NCBI RefSeq assembly: GCF_905171765.1
Contig: NC_053395.1
Span: 188,173,577-188,237,576 of the forward strand
Source of the DNA: Bufo bufo
Taxonomy: Eukaryota > Chordata > Amphibia > Anura > Bufonidae
Direction: 5' to 3'
DNA length: 64,000 nucleotides
The notes under the pieces were generated by a model that was not told the DNA's origin, made no database searches, and worked only from the letters and a program-made list of their open reading frames with translations. A program made the position numbers and the translations under genes. Below, in pieces: positions 55,702 through 64,000 of the stretch (positions within the stretch are counted from its first letter, which is position 1; each line of letters starts with the position of its first letter).

Positions 55702-56544
55702 AAGAACTTAGAAGGTTCTTAGAAGGTTTTGTGTCAGTTTTCCCATTGTGATGTGAGGGGGATAACACCCCAAAAGAAGATCAGCTGAGTCTGCAAAATA
55801 CATCAAGTAATCTAAATTCTTCCATCATGCAAGACAATGACCGGCAATAACAGAAGTGACCGTATTTACTGCTTCAAAATGTTAGGACTGATGGCAGGTG
55901 TCCAGGTCTGTGAGTGATCTCAGGCTAATCATTGATGGGCTGCTTCTGGTACATAATTTATTTTTCAATCAATATGTAGATCATTGCTGCTTGAAAACAG
56001 ACGAGGAAGTTAATATTAGCATAATGTTAAACTGGTCCTAAATCTTGAATTTATATCGAAGAAACTTTTGCATTGTTTTTATTTTTACATATTATCACCC
56101 CAAGGCCTGCCGTGTAAGGGGGTGCCCCGATGAGAAGCAATTAAATGGGTATTCTCATATCAGACATTTCTGGTATATCCATTGGATATGTCCAGAATAT
56201 CTGATAGAACACTACTCACTTCCCCCTCCCCATTCAGCCTGGTTGTGGCAGCAAACGGTTGTTAGAACTACAGAAACAGTGTAGCCGGCTGTGCTATGTT
56301 GTCTCCATTGGAAAAAGCAATGATCCTGATAAATGTAGGGTATTAAAATATTCAGCTTTTTCTAAATAACCATGGGTTAATAGTACTCAATTTTCGATTA
56401 TGTTAGAATAGTGTAGCTATTCTTAAAGGAAAAAAAATTAAACCTTAAAAACTGCCTCGGAAGAAATGTTACAACTGCATTGTAAGTGGCAGAAAATGCT
56501 GGTTTAACACATCCCCTAAGGAAGTTTAATCACACCTTATAGGT
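55702..56544. other. No gene; mixed single-copy-looking DNA
   Basis: 55870-56030 is AT-rich with TAATCATTGATGGGC and TTTTCAATCAATATG words. 56142 begins an orphan TTAA terminus (TTAAATGGGTATTCTCATAT). Nothing else recognised. Confidence 0.4.
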
Positions 56545-57008
56545 TTAGGCTACTTTCACACATGCGTATTTGCTGGATCCGGCATAGATCAGCAAAAACT
56601 TTTCTTTCTAGATAATATAGCCGGCATAATCCGTTATGAACGGATCCGTATGCATTATCTTTAAAATAGCCATGACGAATCCTGCATTAAAACCATTGTA
56701 AGCCAATGGTTGCCGGATCCGTTCTCTTTTGTGTTCGAGAAAACTGATCCGGCACTATTGATATACATTGTGTGTCATGCCGTCATCCGTCTTGCTCCGC
56801 ATCCTATGCCGGACAGAAAAATGCTGCTTGAAGCGGTTTTCTGTCAGGTATGGGAACACAACCAAACAAAACCGAATGCATTCTGTTCCATTCAGTTCAG
56901 TTTTATCCCCATTTACAATGACTGGGGACAAAACGGAAGCGTTTTCTTCCAGTATTGAGATCCTCTGCCGATCTCAATACCGGAAAGAAAAAACGCAGAT
57001 GTGAAAGT
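56545..57008. mobile_element. GGATCCG-type fold-back miniature element
   Basis: TTAGGCTACTTTCACACATG at the left and GCAGATGTGAAAGTCACC at the right are inverse ends. The interior shares GGATCCGGCATAGATC and CAAAACGGAAGCG blocks with 32224-32587. Confidence 0.72.
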
Positions 57009-57193
57009 CACCAGTATTTAATGCAAGAGATTTATTGTACAAGCCATTCTACTTAAGAAAGCCAGTTGGATGACTAGCGAAACGTTTTCAAGAAAAACAA
57101 GTACAGTTGCTCTGACTTATTACTACTGATATACCATGACCTGGATGAATGAGAATCTTTACAGACATGCCACACTTTACATTTCTGTACTTC

Positions 57194-57681
57194 TTAGGGT
57201 ACTTTCAAACTTGCGTTAAAGTTTTCCGGTATTGAGTTCCGTCCTCGGTGCGCAATACCGGAAAAAATCTGATCAGTTTTATCCTAATGCATTCTGAATG
57301 GAGAGCAATCCGTTTAGGATGCATCAGTTCAGTCCCTCTTACGTTTTTTGGCCGGAGAAAATACTGCAGCATGCTGCAGTTTTCTCTCCGGCAAAAAAAT
57401 CCTGAACACTTGCCAGAATGCCGGATCCTGCATTAATTTCCTAATTTCCATTGAAATGCATTAATGCCGGATCTGGCCCCAAGTGTTCCGGCAAAACGGA
57501 TCCGGATTAAAAATGTGAAAAAAATAAATACCGGATCCGTTTTTCCGGATGACAACCGGAAAGATGGATCCGGTATTGCAATGCATTTGTGAGATGGATC
57601 CGCATCCGGATCCGTCTGACAAATGCATCTGTTTGTGTCCAGATTGCCGGAATCCTCTGCCACAAGTGTGAAAGTATCCTT
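57194..57681. mobile_element. CCGGATC-rich fold-back miniature element
   Basis: TTAGGGTACTTTCAAACTTG at the left and CAAGTGTGAAAGTATCCTTA at the right are inverse ends. The interior repeats ATCCGG/CCGGAT many times and includes CATGCTGCAG palindromes. It is a relative of the copy just upstream. Confidence 0.72.
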
Positions 57682-57871
57682 ACATGCTCATTTAAAACTG
57701 TAATTTTTAGGTCTAGCATTCTGTGCTGATTAATTTCCCGGTATACTGTAGCTTCCTAATGGTTGGGGCTCTGATTAGTTGATAAAGAACTTCAAATCCA
57801 CTGCAGCCATGGGATTTACAGTGTGGGGCAACTCTACTAATACTGTCACATTTTTTACAGTGTAAACTTAA

Positions 57872-58294
57872 AGAACTCCCACAAAATATTTTACTCTCTG
57901 ATCTGCTAGAAAGGTACATGATGTAATCTGTGGCGAAGGTAATCTTCTTACCACTGACTGTATTTGTGAGTTATAACCTCCCTTCTGTTTCTCAGCTGTG
58001 TCATGTGATCAGCAATCAGACTCACCAAATAACACAGCATCTTATGTGTGGACAGGAAGTCAGTTTCTCTATATATTCCTATGGGAGCCTCACTCTCAGT
58101 CTCACAGGAATGAATAGAGAAGTAACTGACTTCCTGTCCTGTGTCAGGTGGAGATCAGAGAATTGGTCCCATGACGCAGCTACAATTAGAAGAGAGGTTA
58201 TAACTCACAATGACAGTCACTGATGAGAAGATTACATCTACTACAGATTGTATCATGTACCTTTCTAGCAGGTCAGAGAATAAAAATTTCTACT
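57872..58294. mobile_element. TTAA-flanked palindromic miniature element
   Basis: TTAA at 57868-57871 and 58295-58298. Arms CTGCTAGAAAGGTACATGAT and ATCATGTACCTTTCTAGCAG are exact inverses, and GGACAGGAAGTCAGTT pairs with AACTGACTTCCTGTCC inside. Pairing covers most of the element. Confidence 0.8.
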
Positions 58295-58298
58295 TTAA

Positions 58299-58610
58299 GG
58301 GTAGTCTAATGTAATTTGCTGCAAATTTATGTTGCATTTGCACTATTTTTAAAATAGTTTTCACCATGCCTGGCAGTTTGCAGTTTCTAAGGGACGGCCA
58401 GCTTCATTTTTAGGCACATTCATCATTACAAATTTTTGCAAAGAGAGCGCCAGTCCCCTGGTGGAGTACAAATTGATGTAACCTTTGTAATAAAGATGAC
58501 TCTATGTTAGACTGGAAAACCCATAGGTATTTTGTGCAAAAAAAAATAAAAAATAAAAAATTATATGCAACATTTTCTAACGTCACAAAAACTGTGCTAC
58601 CCTGGAACCT
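58299..58610. other. No gene seen
   Basis: Short AT-rich stretch without recognised features. Confidence 0.4.
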
Positions 58611-58812
58611 AACCCTAGTTCGGGAAATGTTTTTTTTACAGTATAAATCAATTTCTGAAGTTATTATGTGAAGTCTCGTGAGAATAACTTTGGCTCATCG
58701 GAGCCAATACATCCTAATACTGTACGGAGCGCTCGCTCCGTACAGTATTGAAACTAAGTTTTATGCGAATCGACTTCGGATGTTTAATCCAAAGTCGATT
58801 CGCTCATCCATA
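58611..58812 (-). mobile_element. hAT-like end with two hairpins
   Basis: The inverse of the right end is TGGATGAGCGAATCGACTTT, the GAGCGAA type seen at 202 and 509. Hairpins are AATACTGTACGGAGCG with its inverse (58711-58749) and CGAATCGACTTCGGAT with its inverse (58766-58802). The left boundary is a guess. Confidence 0.5.
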
Positions 58813-59155
58813 ATTATAATATATTTTCAGTGAAAGACAGCAAGATTGCCTCATTCCAAAAGTCTAATTACTAATTAAAAATGCATGGAATCTAAAGCGC
58901 ATATATCTAAAACATGGTTGGTTTCTGGCATGCTTTCTTCCTATACTCTGCAAATTTCAACGTCCATGACACCAAATTACCCTTGAATTAACAGATGTTC
59001 AATTAACCAGTCACATTCCATTTCTTCTTTACTTCTTACAAAATGCTAACACAGAGTTTATAGGAACTTTTCCATGTCTTCTAGATGAACGCTTGATAGT
59101 AAATGTACGGGTGATAAAAAGAATACAGGAATTCTGCGGAGAGGCAGGTGGCATA
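58813..59155. other. No gene seen
   Basis: AT-rich flank of the Tc1 copy. Nothing recognised. Confidence 0.4.
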
Positions 59156-60228
59156 CAGTTACAAGAATAAGTATGTGAACCCTTTGGAATGATATGGATT
59201 TCTGCACAAATTGGTCATAAAATGTGATCTGATCTTCATCTAAGTCACAACAATAGACAATCACAGTCTGCTTAAACTAATAACACACAAAGAATTAAAT
59301 GTTACCATGTTTTTATTGAACACACCATGTAAACATTCACAGTTCAGGTGGAAAAAGTATGTGAACCCTTGGATTTAATAACAGGTTGAACCTTATTGGC
59401 AGCAATAACTTCAACCAAACGTTTCCTGTAGTTGCAGATCAGACGTGCACAACGGTCAGGAGTAATTATTCACCATTCCTCTTTACAGAACCGTTTCAGT
59501 TCAGCAATATTCTTGGGATGTCTGGTGTGAATCGCTTTCTTGAGGTCATGCCACAGCATCTCAATCGGGTTGAGGTCAGGACTCTGACTGGGCCACTCCA
59601 GAAGGCGTATTTTCTTCTGTTTAAGCCATTCTGTTGTTGATTTACTTCTGTGCTTTGGGTCGTTGTCCTGTTGCAACACCCATCTTCTGTTGAGCTTCAG
59701 CTGGTGGACAGATGGCCTTAAGTTCTCCTGGAAAATGTCTTTATAAACTTGGGAATTCATTTTTCTTTCGATGATAGCAATCCGTCCAGGCCCTGACGCA
59801 GCAAAGCAGCCCCAAACCATGATGCCCCCACCACCATACTTCACAGTTGGGATGAGGTTTTGATGTTGGTGTGCTGTGCCTTTTTCTCCACACATAGTGT
59901 TGTGTGTTTCTTCCAAACAACTCAACTTTGGTTTCATCTGTCTACAGAATATTTTGCCAGTACTGCTGTGGAACATCCAGGTGCTCTTGTGCAAACTGTA
60001 AATGTGCAGCAATGTTTTTTTTTGACAGCAGTGGCTTCCTCTGTGGTATCCTCCCATGAAATCCATTCTTGTTTAGTGTTTTATGTATCGTAGATTCGCT
60101 AACAGGGATGTTAGCATAAGCCAGAGACTTTTGTAAGTCTTTAGCTGACACTCTAGGATTCTTCTTCACCTCATTGAGCAGTCTGCGCTGTGCTCTTTCA
60201 GTCATCTTTACAGGACGGCCACTCCTAA
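59156..60228 (-). mobile_element. DD34E Tc1-like element, 5' truncated
   Basis: CAGTTACAAGAATAAGTATG follows a TA at 59154-59155 and matches the isolated terminus at 19957. The opposite terminus and 5' non-coding part are missing beyond 60228. The missing half is the kind of sequence found at 20551-21084. It is a different family from the Tc1 at 13250. Confidence 0.82.
59470..60228 (-). pseudogene. Tc1-like DD34E transposase, truncated and broken
   Basis: The reading begins [20 protein letters not shown], the second DNA-binding helix-turn-helix (VSESTIHKTLNKNGF), so the first DNA-binding domain is lost. At the first catalytic block the Trp codon is replaced by TAG (QNIL-stop-TDET, near 59944). 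A later frameshift follows before GGGGIMVWGCFAASGPG. The last part is readable as VLQQDNDPKH and [11 protein letters not shown], with 34 residues between the second Asp and the Glu. It ends FCKEEW. The protein would not function. Family length would be about 340 residues, and about 250 remain. Confidence 0.85.
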
Positions 60229-60549
60229 TATGGAGCTTATCCTGAACAGCAAATTTCTCAATGTACAGTATATACAGAAGACAACGGTCATAAATATATT
60301 GATAAATTCTCCAGCTTTACTTCACATATTACAAAGCTGTCTGCCTCCACTAGGGGGAGCTCAGTGCATAGGAATGTATACAGTGCAATGGCAGCTATTA
60401 TAATGTTTTTGCATTCAGTACAGCCTATTGGCGGCTGCATATAAAATGCAGTTTTTTCACCAGGGGGTGGAAGAAGCAGAAAAGGAGATCAGCACCAGGC
60501 CACCCTCCCTCTGCCTTTATTGACGGCACGCCACTGTGGAAAGATCTTA
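60229..60549. other. No gene seen
   Basis: Short flank between the Tc1 remnant and a TTAA element. It contains CTGCCTCCACTAGGGGGAGC and a degenerate CACTAGGGG-like word, with no coding potential. Confidence 0.4.
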
Positions 60550-60905
60550 TTAACCCCATAAGGACCAGGCCATTTTTTGCATATCTGACATGTGTCACTT
60601 TATGTGGTGATAACTTTAAAATGCTTTTACTTATCCAAGCCATTCTGAGATTGTTTTCTCGTCACATATTGTACTTCATGACAGTGGTAAATTTGAGTCA
60701 AAATATTTTATTTTTATTTATAAAAAAATACCAAATTTACAAAAAATTTAGAAAAATGAGCAATTTTCAAAATTTCTATTTCTCTGCTTTTAAAACAGAT
60801 AGTGGTACCTCCTAAAATAGTTATTACTTTACATTTCCCATATGTCTACTTCATGTTTGGATCGTTTTGTAAATGACATTTTCTTTTTTTGGGACGTTAG
60901 AAGGC

Positions 60906-61105
60906 TTAGGCTGGATTCACACGTCAGTGGAACTCGGTCCGTGTGATACCGGCCTGGATTTCTTCTGAGTGCAGGAGCACATGGCGTCTTTGGTTGCTAT
61001 GACGCCATGCGCTTCCTGTTGCCGCCGCAGTACAGTAATACACTCAGAAGAAATCCAGGCCGGTATCACATGGACCGTGTTCCACGGACGTGTGAATCCA
61101 GCCTT
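60906..61105. mobile_element. Miniature element with 17-bp perfect ends
   Basis: TTAGGCTGGATTCACAC and its exact inverse bound 200 bp. The outer flanks GTTAGAAG (60896-60903) and CTTAGAAG (61103-61110) suggest a 7-bp TTAGAAG duplication overlapping the tip. An inner inverse pair is CCGGCCTGGATTTCTTCTGA and its partner near 61040. Confidence 0.75.
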
Positions 61106-62108
61106 AGAAGTTTCGAAGCAAATCTTCAAATTCTTCAGAAAATTTCCAAAACCCACTTTTTAAGGACCAGTTTAGGTCTGAAGTCACTTTGCGAGGCTTA
61201 CATAATAGAAACCACCCAAAAATTGCCCCATTTTAGAAACTACACCCCTCAAGGTATTCAAAACTGATTTTACAAACCTTCTTAACCCTTTAGGTGTTCC
61301 ACAAGAATTAAAGGAAAATGTAGATGACATTTCAGAATTTCACTTTTTTGGCAGATTTTCCATTTTAATCCATTTTTTTCCAGTAACAAAGCAAGGGTTA
61401 ACAGCCAAACCAAACTCAACATTTATTGCCCTGATTCAGTAGTTTACAGAAACACCTCATATGTGGTCGTAAACTACTGTACGGGCACACGGCAGGGTGC
61501 AGAAGGAAAGGAACACCATATGGAGGGCAGATTTCACTCTGATAATTTTAAGTTGCCATGTCACATTTGAAGACCCCCTGATGCACCCCTAGAGTAGAAA
61601 CTCCCAAAAAATTATCCCATTTTGGAAACTACGGGATAAGGTGGCAGCTTTGTTGGTACTATTTTAGGGTACATATGATTTTTGGTTGCTCTATAATACA
61701 CTTTTTGTGAGGCAAGGTAACAAAAAATAGCTGTTTTGGCACCGTTTTTATTTTTTGTTTTTTACAATGTTCATCTGACAGGTTAGATCATGTGCTATTT
61801 TTATAGAGCAGGTTGTTATGGATGCGACAATGCCAAATATGACTACTTTATTTGGTTGTTTGTTTCAGTTTTACATAATAAAGCACTTTTGGAAAAAAAA
61901 AATTTTTTTAGTGTCTCCATATTCTGAAAGCCATAGTTTTTTTTTTTTTTTTTGGGCGACTGTCTTATGTAGGAGCTCATTTTTGTTGGTATAAGATGAC
62001 AGTTTCATTTGTACTATTTTAGGGCGCATATGACTTTTTGATCGTTTGGTATTACACTTTTTGTGATGTAAGGTGAGAAAAAATTGCAGTTTTGACACGC
62101 TTTTTTAT

Positions 62109-62890
62109 CATATTTTTATTGAAAGTTTTCATAATAACAACATCAGTTATACAAAATAGACAGTAAAGCCCTCCAACGTCCCTCCCAACCCCACCTCATC
62201 TCAGAAATGAATTGTACAGTACTTGTTATATGCTTGTGAACTTTATCTAGTCATTTATATAAAATTAAATACTATATTTTAATAATATTTTGTCTGGCTC
62301 ATTTGTTTTTCTGCTCTATATGCAGTTTGTACCATAGGTCTGAAGTCTCCAATTTGGCAAACCATTCAGTATAGAGAAACGGTCGAATAGTCGCCAATAT
62401 CTCTGAGTCAGTGAAGAAAGCTGTCACATACATTCTCCACTTTCTAAAGAAAGAAGTTGTTGATGTTGATTTACAGTATTCTGCTTCAATACGTTCTACT
62501 GTTAAACATTTGGTCGTGTGCTGAATGATCTCCTTCAGTGGTGGTGTATCAGGTTTAAGCCAATGGTTTGAAAGACATTTTTTGGCTGCAAGTATTGCCA
62601 CATGAAGTGCAGCTGCTATTTTAGGTTTAATTGAATCTCTCCCTGCATGAAATAGAAGAATTTCTGGGTCCATTGGGATCTATGTGTGACACTTGGAGTT
62701 TATCATAGATAGGAAAGACTGCCAGAATATTGTGGCATGTGTGATATCTGTGTTAGGTAACTGGCATTTGGGACAGTGTGTTATTCTGTCATCTGTTTTT
62801 TTGGAAGGGTCCCCAGGTATATAAAAACCGTATATAGCTCTATGAATTATTTTAAAATATGACTCACACCAGACCTCACTACTCACGATT
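62109..62890 (-). mobile_element. 5'-truncated L1/Tx1-clade LINE fragment
   Basis: Minus-strand orientation, with the 3' tail AATAAAAATATGATAAAAAA at 62128-62109. ACACGCTTTTTTA (62096-62108) and ACACACTTTTTAT (62891-62903) look like a decayed target duplication. It interrupts a 350-bp tandem repeat. Only the C-terminal coding part is present, the usual result of incomplete reverse transcription. Confidence 0.65.
62299..62886 (-). pseudogene. C-terminal part of LINE ORF2
   Basis: The frame is continuous from 62886 to 62299 apart from one stop at 62680-62682. It reads VWCESYFKIIHRAIYGFYIPGD, then a CPKCQLPNTDITHATIFW block, the Cys/His motif typical of the L1/Tx1 ORF2 C-terminus. WFAKLETSDLWYKLHIEQK lies near the end. 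No endonuclease or reverse transcriptase remains. The function of this domain in intact elements is RNA binding during retrotransposition. Confidence 0.72.
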
Positions 62891-63570
62891 ACACACTTTT
62901 TATTTTATTTTTTTACGGTGTTCACCCTTTACGGGTTAGGTCATGTGATATTTTTATACAGCAGGTCCCTACGGACGCAGAGATACCTGATTTGTATACT
63001 TTTTTTTATTTTTTATTTAAGTTTTACACAACAGCATTTTTGAAACAAAAAAAATCATGTTTTAGTGTCTCCATATTCTGAGCCATATTTTTTTTATATT
63101 TTTGGGGCGATTGTCCTAGGTAGGGTCTTATTTTTTGTGGAATGAGATGACGGTTTGATGGGTATGATTTTGAGGTGCATATGACTTTTTGATCGCTTGG
63201 TATTACATTTTTGTGATGGAAGGTGACAAAAAATGGCTTTTTTGACACCGTTTTTATTTTATCTTTTTTACGGTGTTCATCTGAGGGGTTAAGTCATGTG
63301 GTATTTTTATAGAGCAGGTCGATACGGATGCGGCGATATCTAATATGTCTACTTTTCTGTTTTTATTCCTATTTTTTTCCCTTTTTTATCACTTCCTTTT
63401 TTTTTACTTTATTTTGGGAAAAGGACGCTTTTTTTTTTTTTACTTGAAACTTTACATTTTTTCACTTTTTTCTTTTTTCACTTTTTTTTTTGTCCCACCC
63501 TGGGACTTCAACGTTTGGGGGTCTGATCCCTTTTACAATGCATTACAATACTTCTGTATTGTAATGCATT

Positions 63571-64000
63571 GGCTATAAGTGTATTACTATTATTATTTAT
63601 TATTAAAGCGCCATTCATTCCATAGCGCTGTACATAAGAGAAGAGGTATACATACATAATACAGACAATTGCACTAATCATAAACAAGACGAGTTACAAA
63701 CTGGTACAGAAGGAGAGAGGGCCCTGCCCGTGAGGCTTACAATCTACATGGTATGGGAGAAGGACACAGTAGGTGCGGGTGAAGTTGGTCATGGAGGTAT
63801 AGAGGCAGCAGGGTCACTGGTTGTAGGCTTGTCTGAAGAGGTGGGTTTTCAGGTTTCTTTTGAAGGATTCCACTGTAGGTGAGAGTCTGATATGTTGGGG
63901 TAGCGAGTTCCAGAATATGGGGGATGCACGGGAGAAATCTTGGAGTCTATTGTGGGAAGAGGCGATAAGAGGAGAGGAGAGAAGGAGGTCTTGTGAGGAT
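63571..64000 (-). mobile_element. 3' end of an L2-like LINE, continuing past the window
   Basis: On the minus strand a coding end is followed by a non-coding tail with AGCGCTATGGAATGAATGG and a TAATAAATAATAATAG microsatellite-like 3' terminus, typical of L2/CR1-group elements. The 5' part lies outside the window. Confidence 0.75.
63814..63999 (-). CDS. C-terminus of LINE reverse transcriptase protein (partial)
   Basis: Read from the window edge, 61 residues end at a TGA at 63814-63816. The recognisable part is DFSRASPIFWNSLPQHIR followed by SFKRNLKTHLFRQAYNQ. This is the usual C-terminal tail of L2/Rex/CR1-group polyproteins (W-N-x-L-P ... S-F-K-x-x-L-K-x-x-L-F). No stop or frameshift is visible in this portion, but the copy is cut by the window, so its integrity is unknown. 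There is no ATG because this is an internal piece. Confidence 0.78.
   Translation of the reverse strand, partial: SSQDLLLSSPLIASSHNRLQDFSRASPIFWNSLPQHIRLSPTVESFKRNLKTHLFRQAYNQ

Larger units (their letters stand above)
61670..63340. repeat. About 350-bp tandem repeat, three copies, one split by a LINE
   Basis: CATATGACTTTTTGATCG and TTTGTGATG..AAGGTGA blocks recur near 61675, 62027 and 63178. After removing the LINE fragment (62109-62890) the spacing is about 350 bp. AGTGTCTCCATATTCTGA (61909, 63065) and AGAGCAGGT marks also recur. Confidence 0.72.
60554..63570. mobile_element. Large TTAA-type non-autonomous element, likely piggyBac relative
   Basis: TTAA at 60550-60553 precedes CCCCATAAGGACCAGGCCAT. 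The words GACCAGGCCA, TTTTT and TCTGAC match the subterminal part of the intact piggyBac at 46817, and 61205-61262 resembles 47297-47350 (CCCCATTT, AAACTACAC, AAGGTATTC). The interior contains a nested miniature element, three roughly 350-bp direct repeats and an L1/Tx1 fragment. The right TTAA was not found. Confidence 0.55.

Noticed and set aside
63571..64000. Considered as a SINE
   Set aside because: No A-box/B-box or tRNA-like head was seen, and a clear LINE protein C-terminus reads through it.

Overview
The window looks like repeat-rich, probably intergenic or intronic DNA from an amphibian, most likely a frog. Three things suggest this: the piggyBac, hAT, Tc1 and Tx1/L1-type families present, the abundance of TTAA-flanked and fold-back miniature elements, and the stacking of old and young insertions. 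I found no host protein-coding exon, tRNA or rRNA. Essentially every supportable coding region belongs to a transposable element. The species assignment is an inference.

Layout. 1-2,000: TTAA-flanked miniature elements with hAT-like ends. 2,367-6,074: a hAT element with an 8-bp target duplication. It contains a solo LTR (2,800-3,660) and a second hAT element (3,791-5,856), which carries a 1-kb minisatellite. 7,500-8,450: a minisatellite and the 5' part of a non-LTR element with a 2A-like motif. 8,731-16,985: a decayed minus-strand hAT element whose 5' tandem repeats are broken by a DNA element and by a DD34E Tc1 copy. That Tc1 copy was itself invaded by a Penelope-like inverted-arm element. 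16,986-18,430: an unexpanded relative of the minisatellite-bearing repeat, with a clean hAT miniature insertion. 19,835-27,368: a full-length but broken L1/Tx1-clade LINE, interrupted by Tc1 fragments and by a complete DD37E Tc1-like transposon with an intact transposase. 27,370-35,050: mostly single-copy-looking DNA with scattered miniature elements, including a stretch resembling a conserved non-coding element. 35,053-39,135: a second hAT pseudogene. 39,136-46,812: miniature elements, fold-backs and a minus-strand solo LTR.

46,817-54,398 is a 7.6-kb piggyBac element between TTAA sites. It has an uninterrupted 650-residue transposase and an array of about 388-bp monomers in strictly alternating orientation. 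54,403-64,000: fold-back elements, a broken DD34E Tc1 copy, a long TTAA element that looks like a non-autonomous relative of the piggyBac, an L1/Tx1 3' fragment, and the 3' end of an L2-like LINE running off the window.

The two intact transposases (DD37E at 22,735-23,751 and piggyBac at 51,494-53,446) contrast with the heavily mutated hAT, LINE and DD34E copies, so they are probably the youngest insertions. The piggyBac left end shares a subterminal motif and internal sequence with the TTAA element at 60,554, suggesting it or a close relative mobilised that element.
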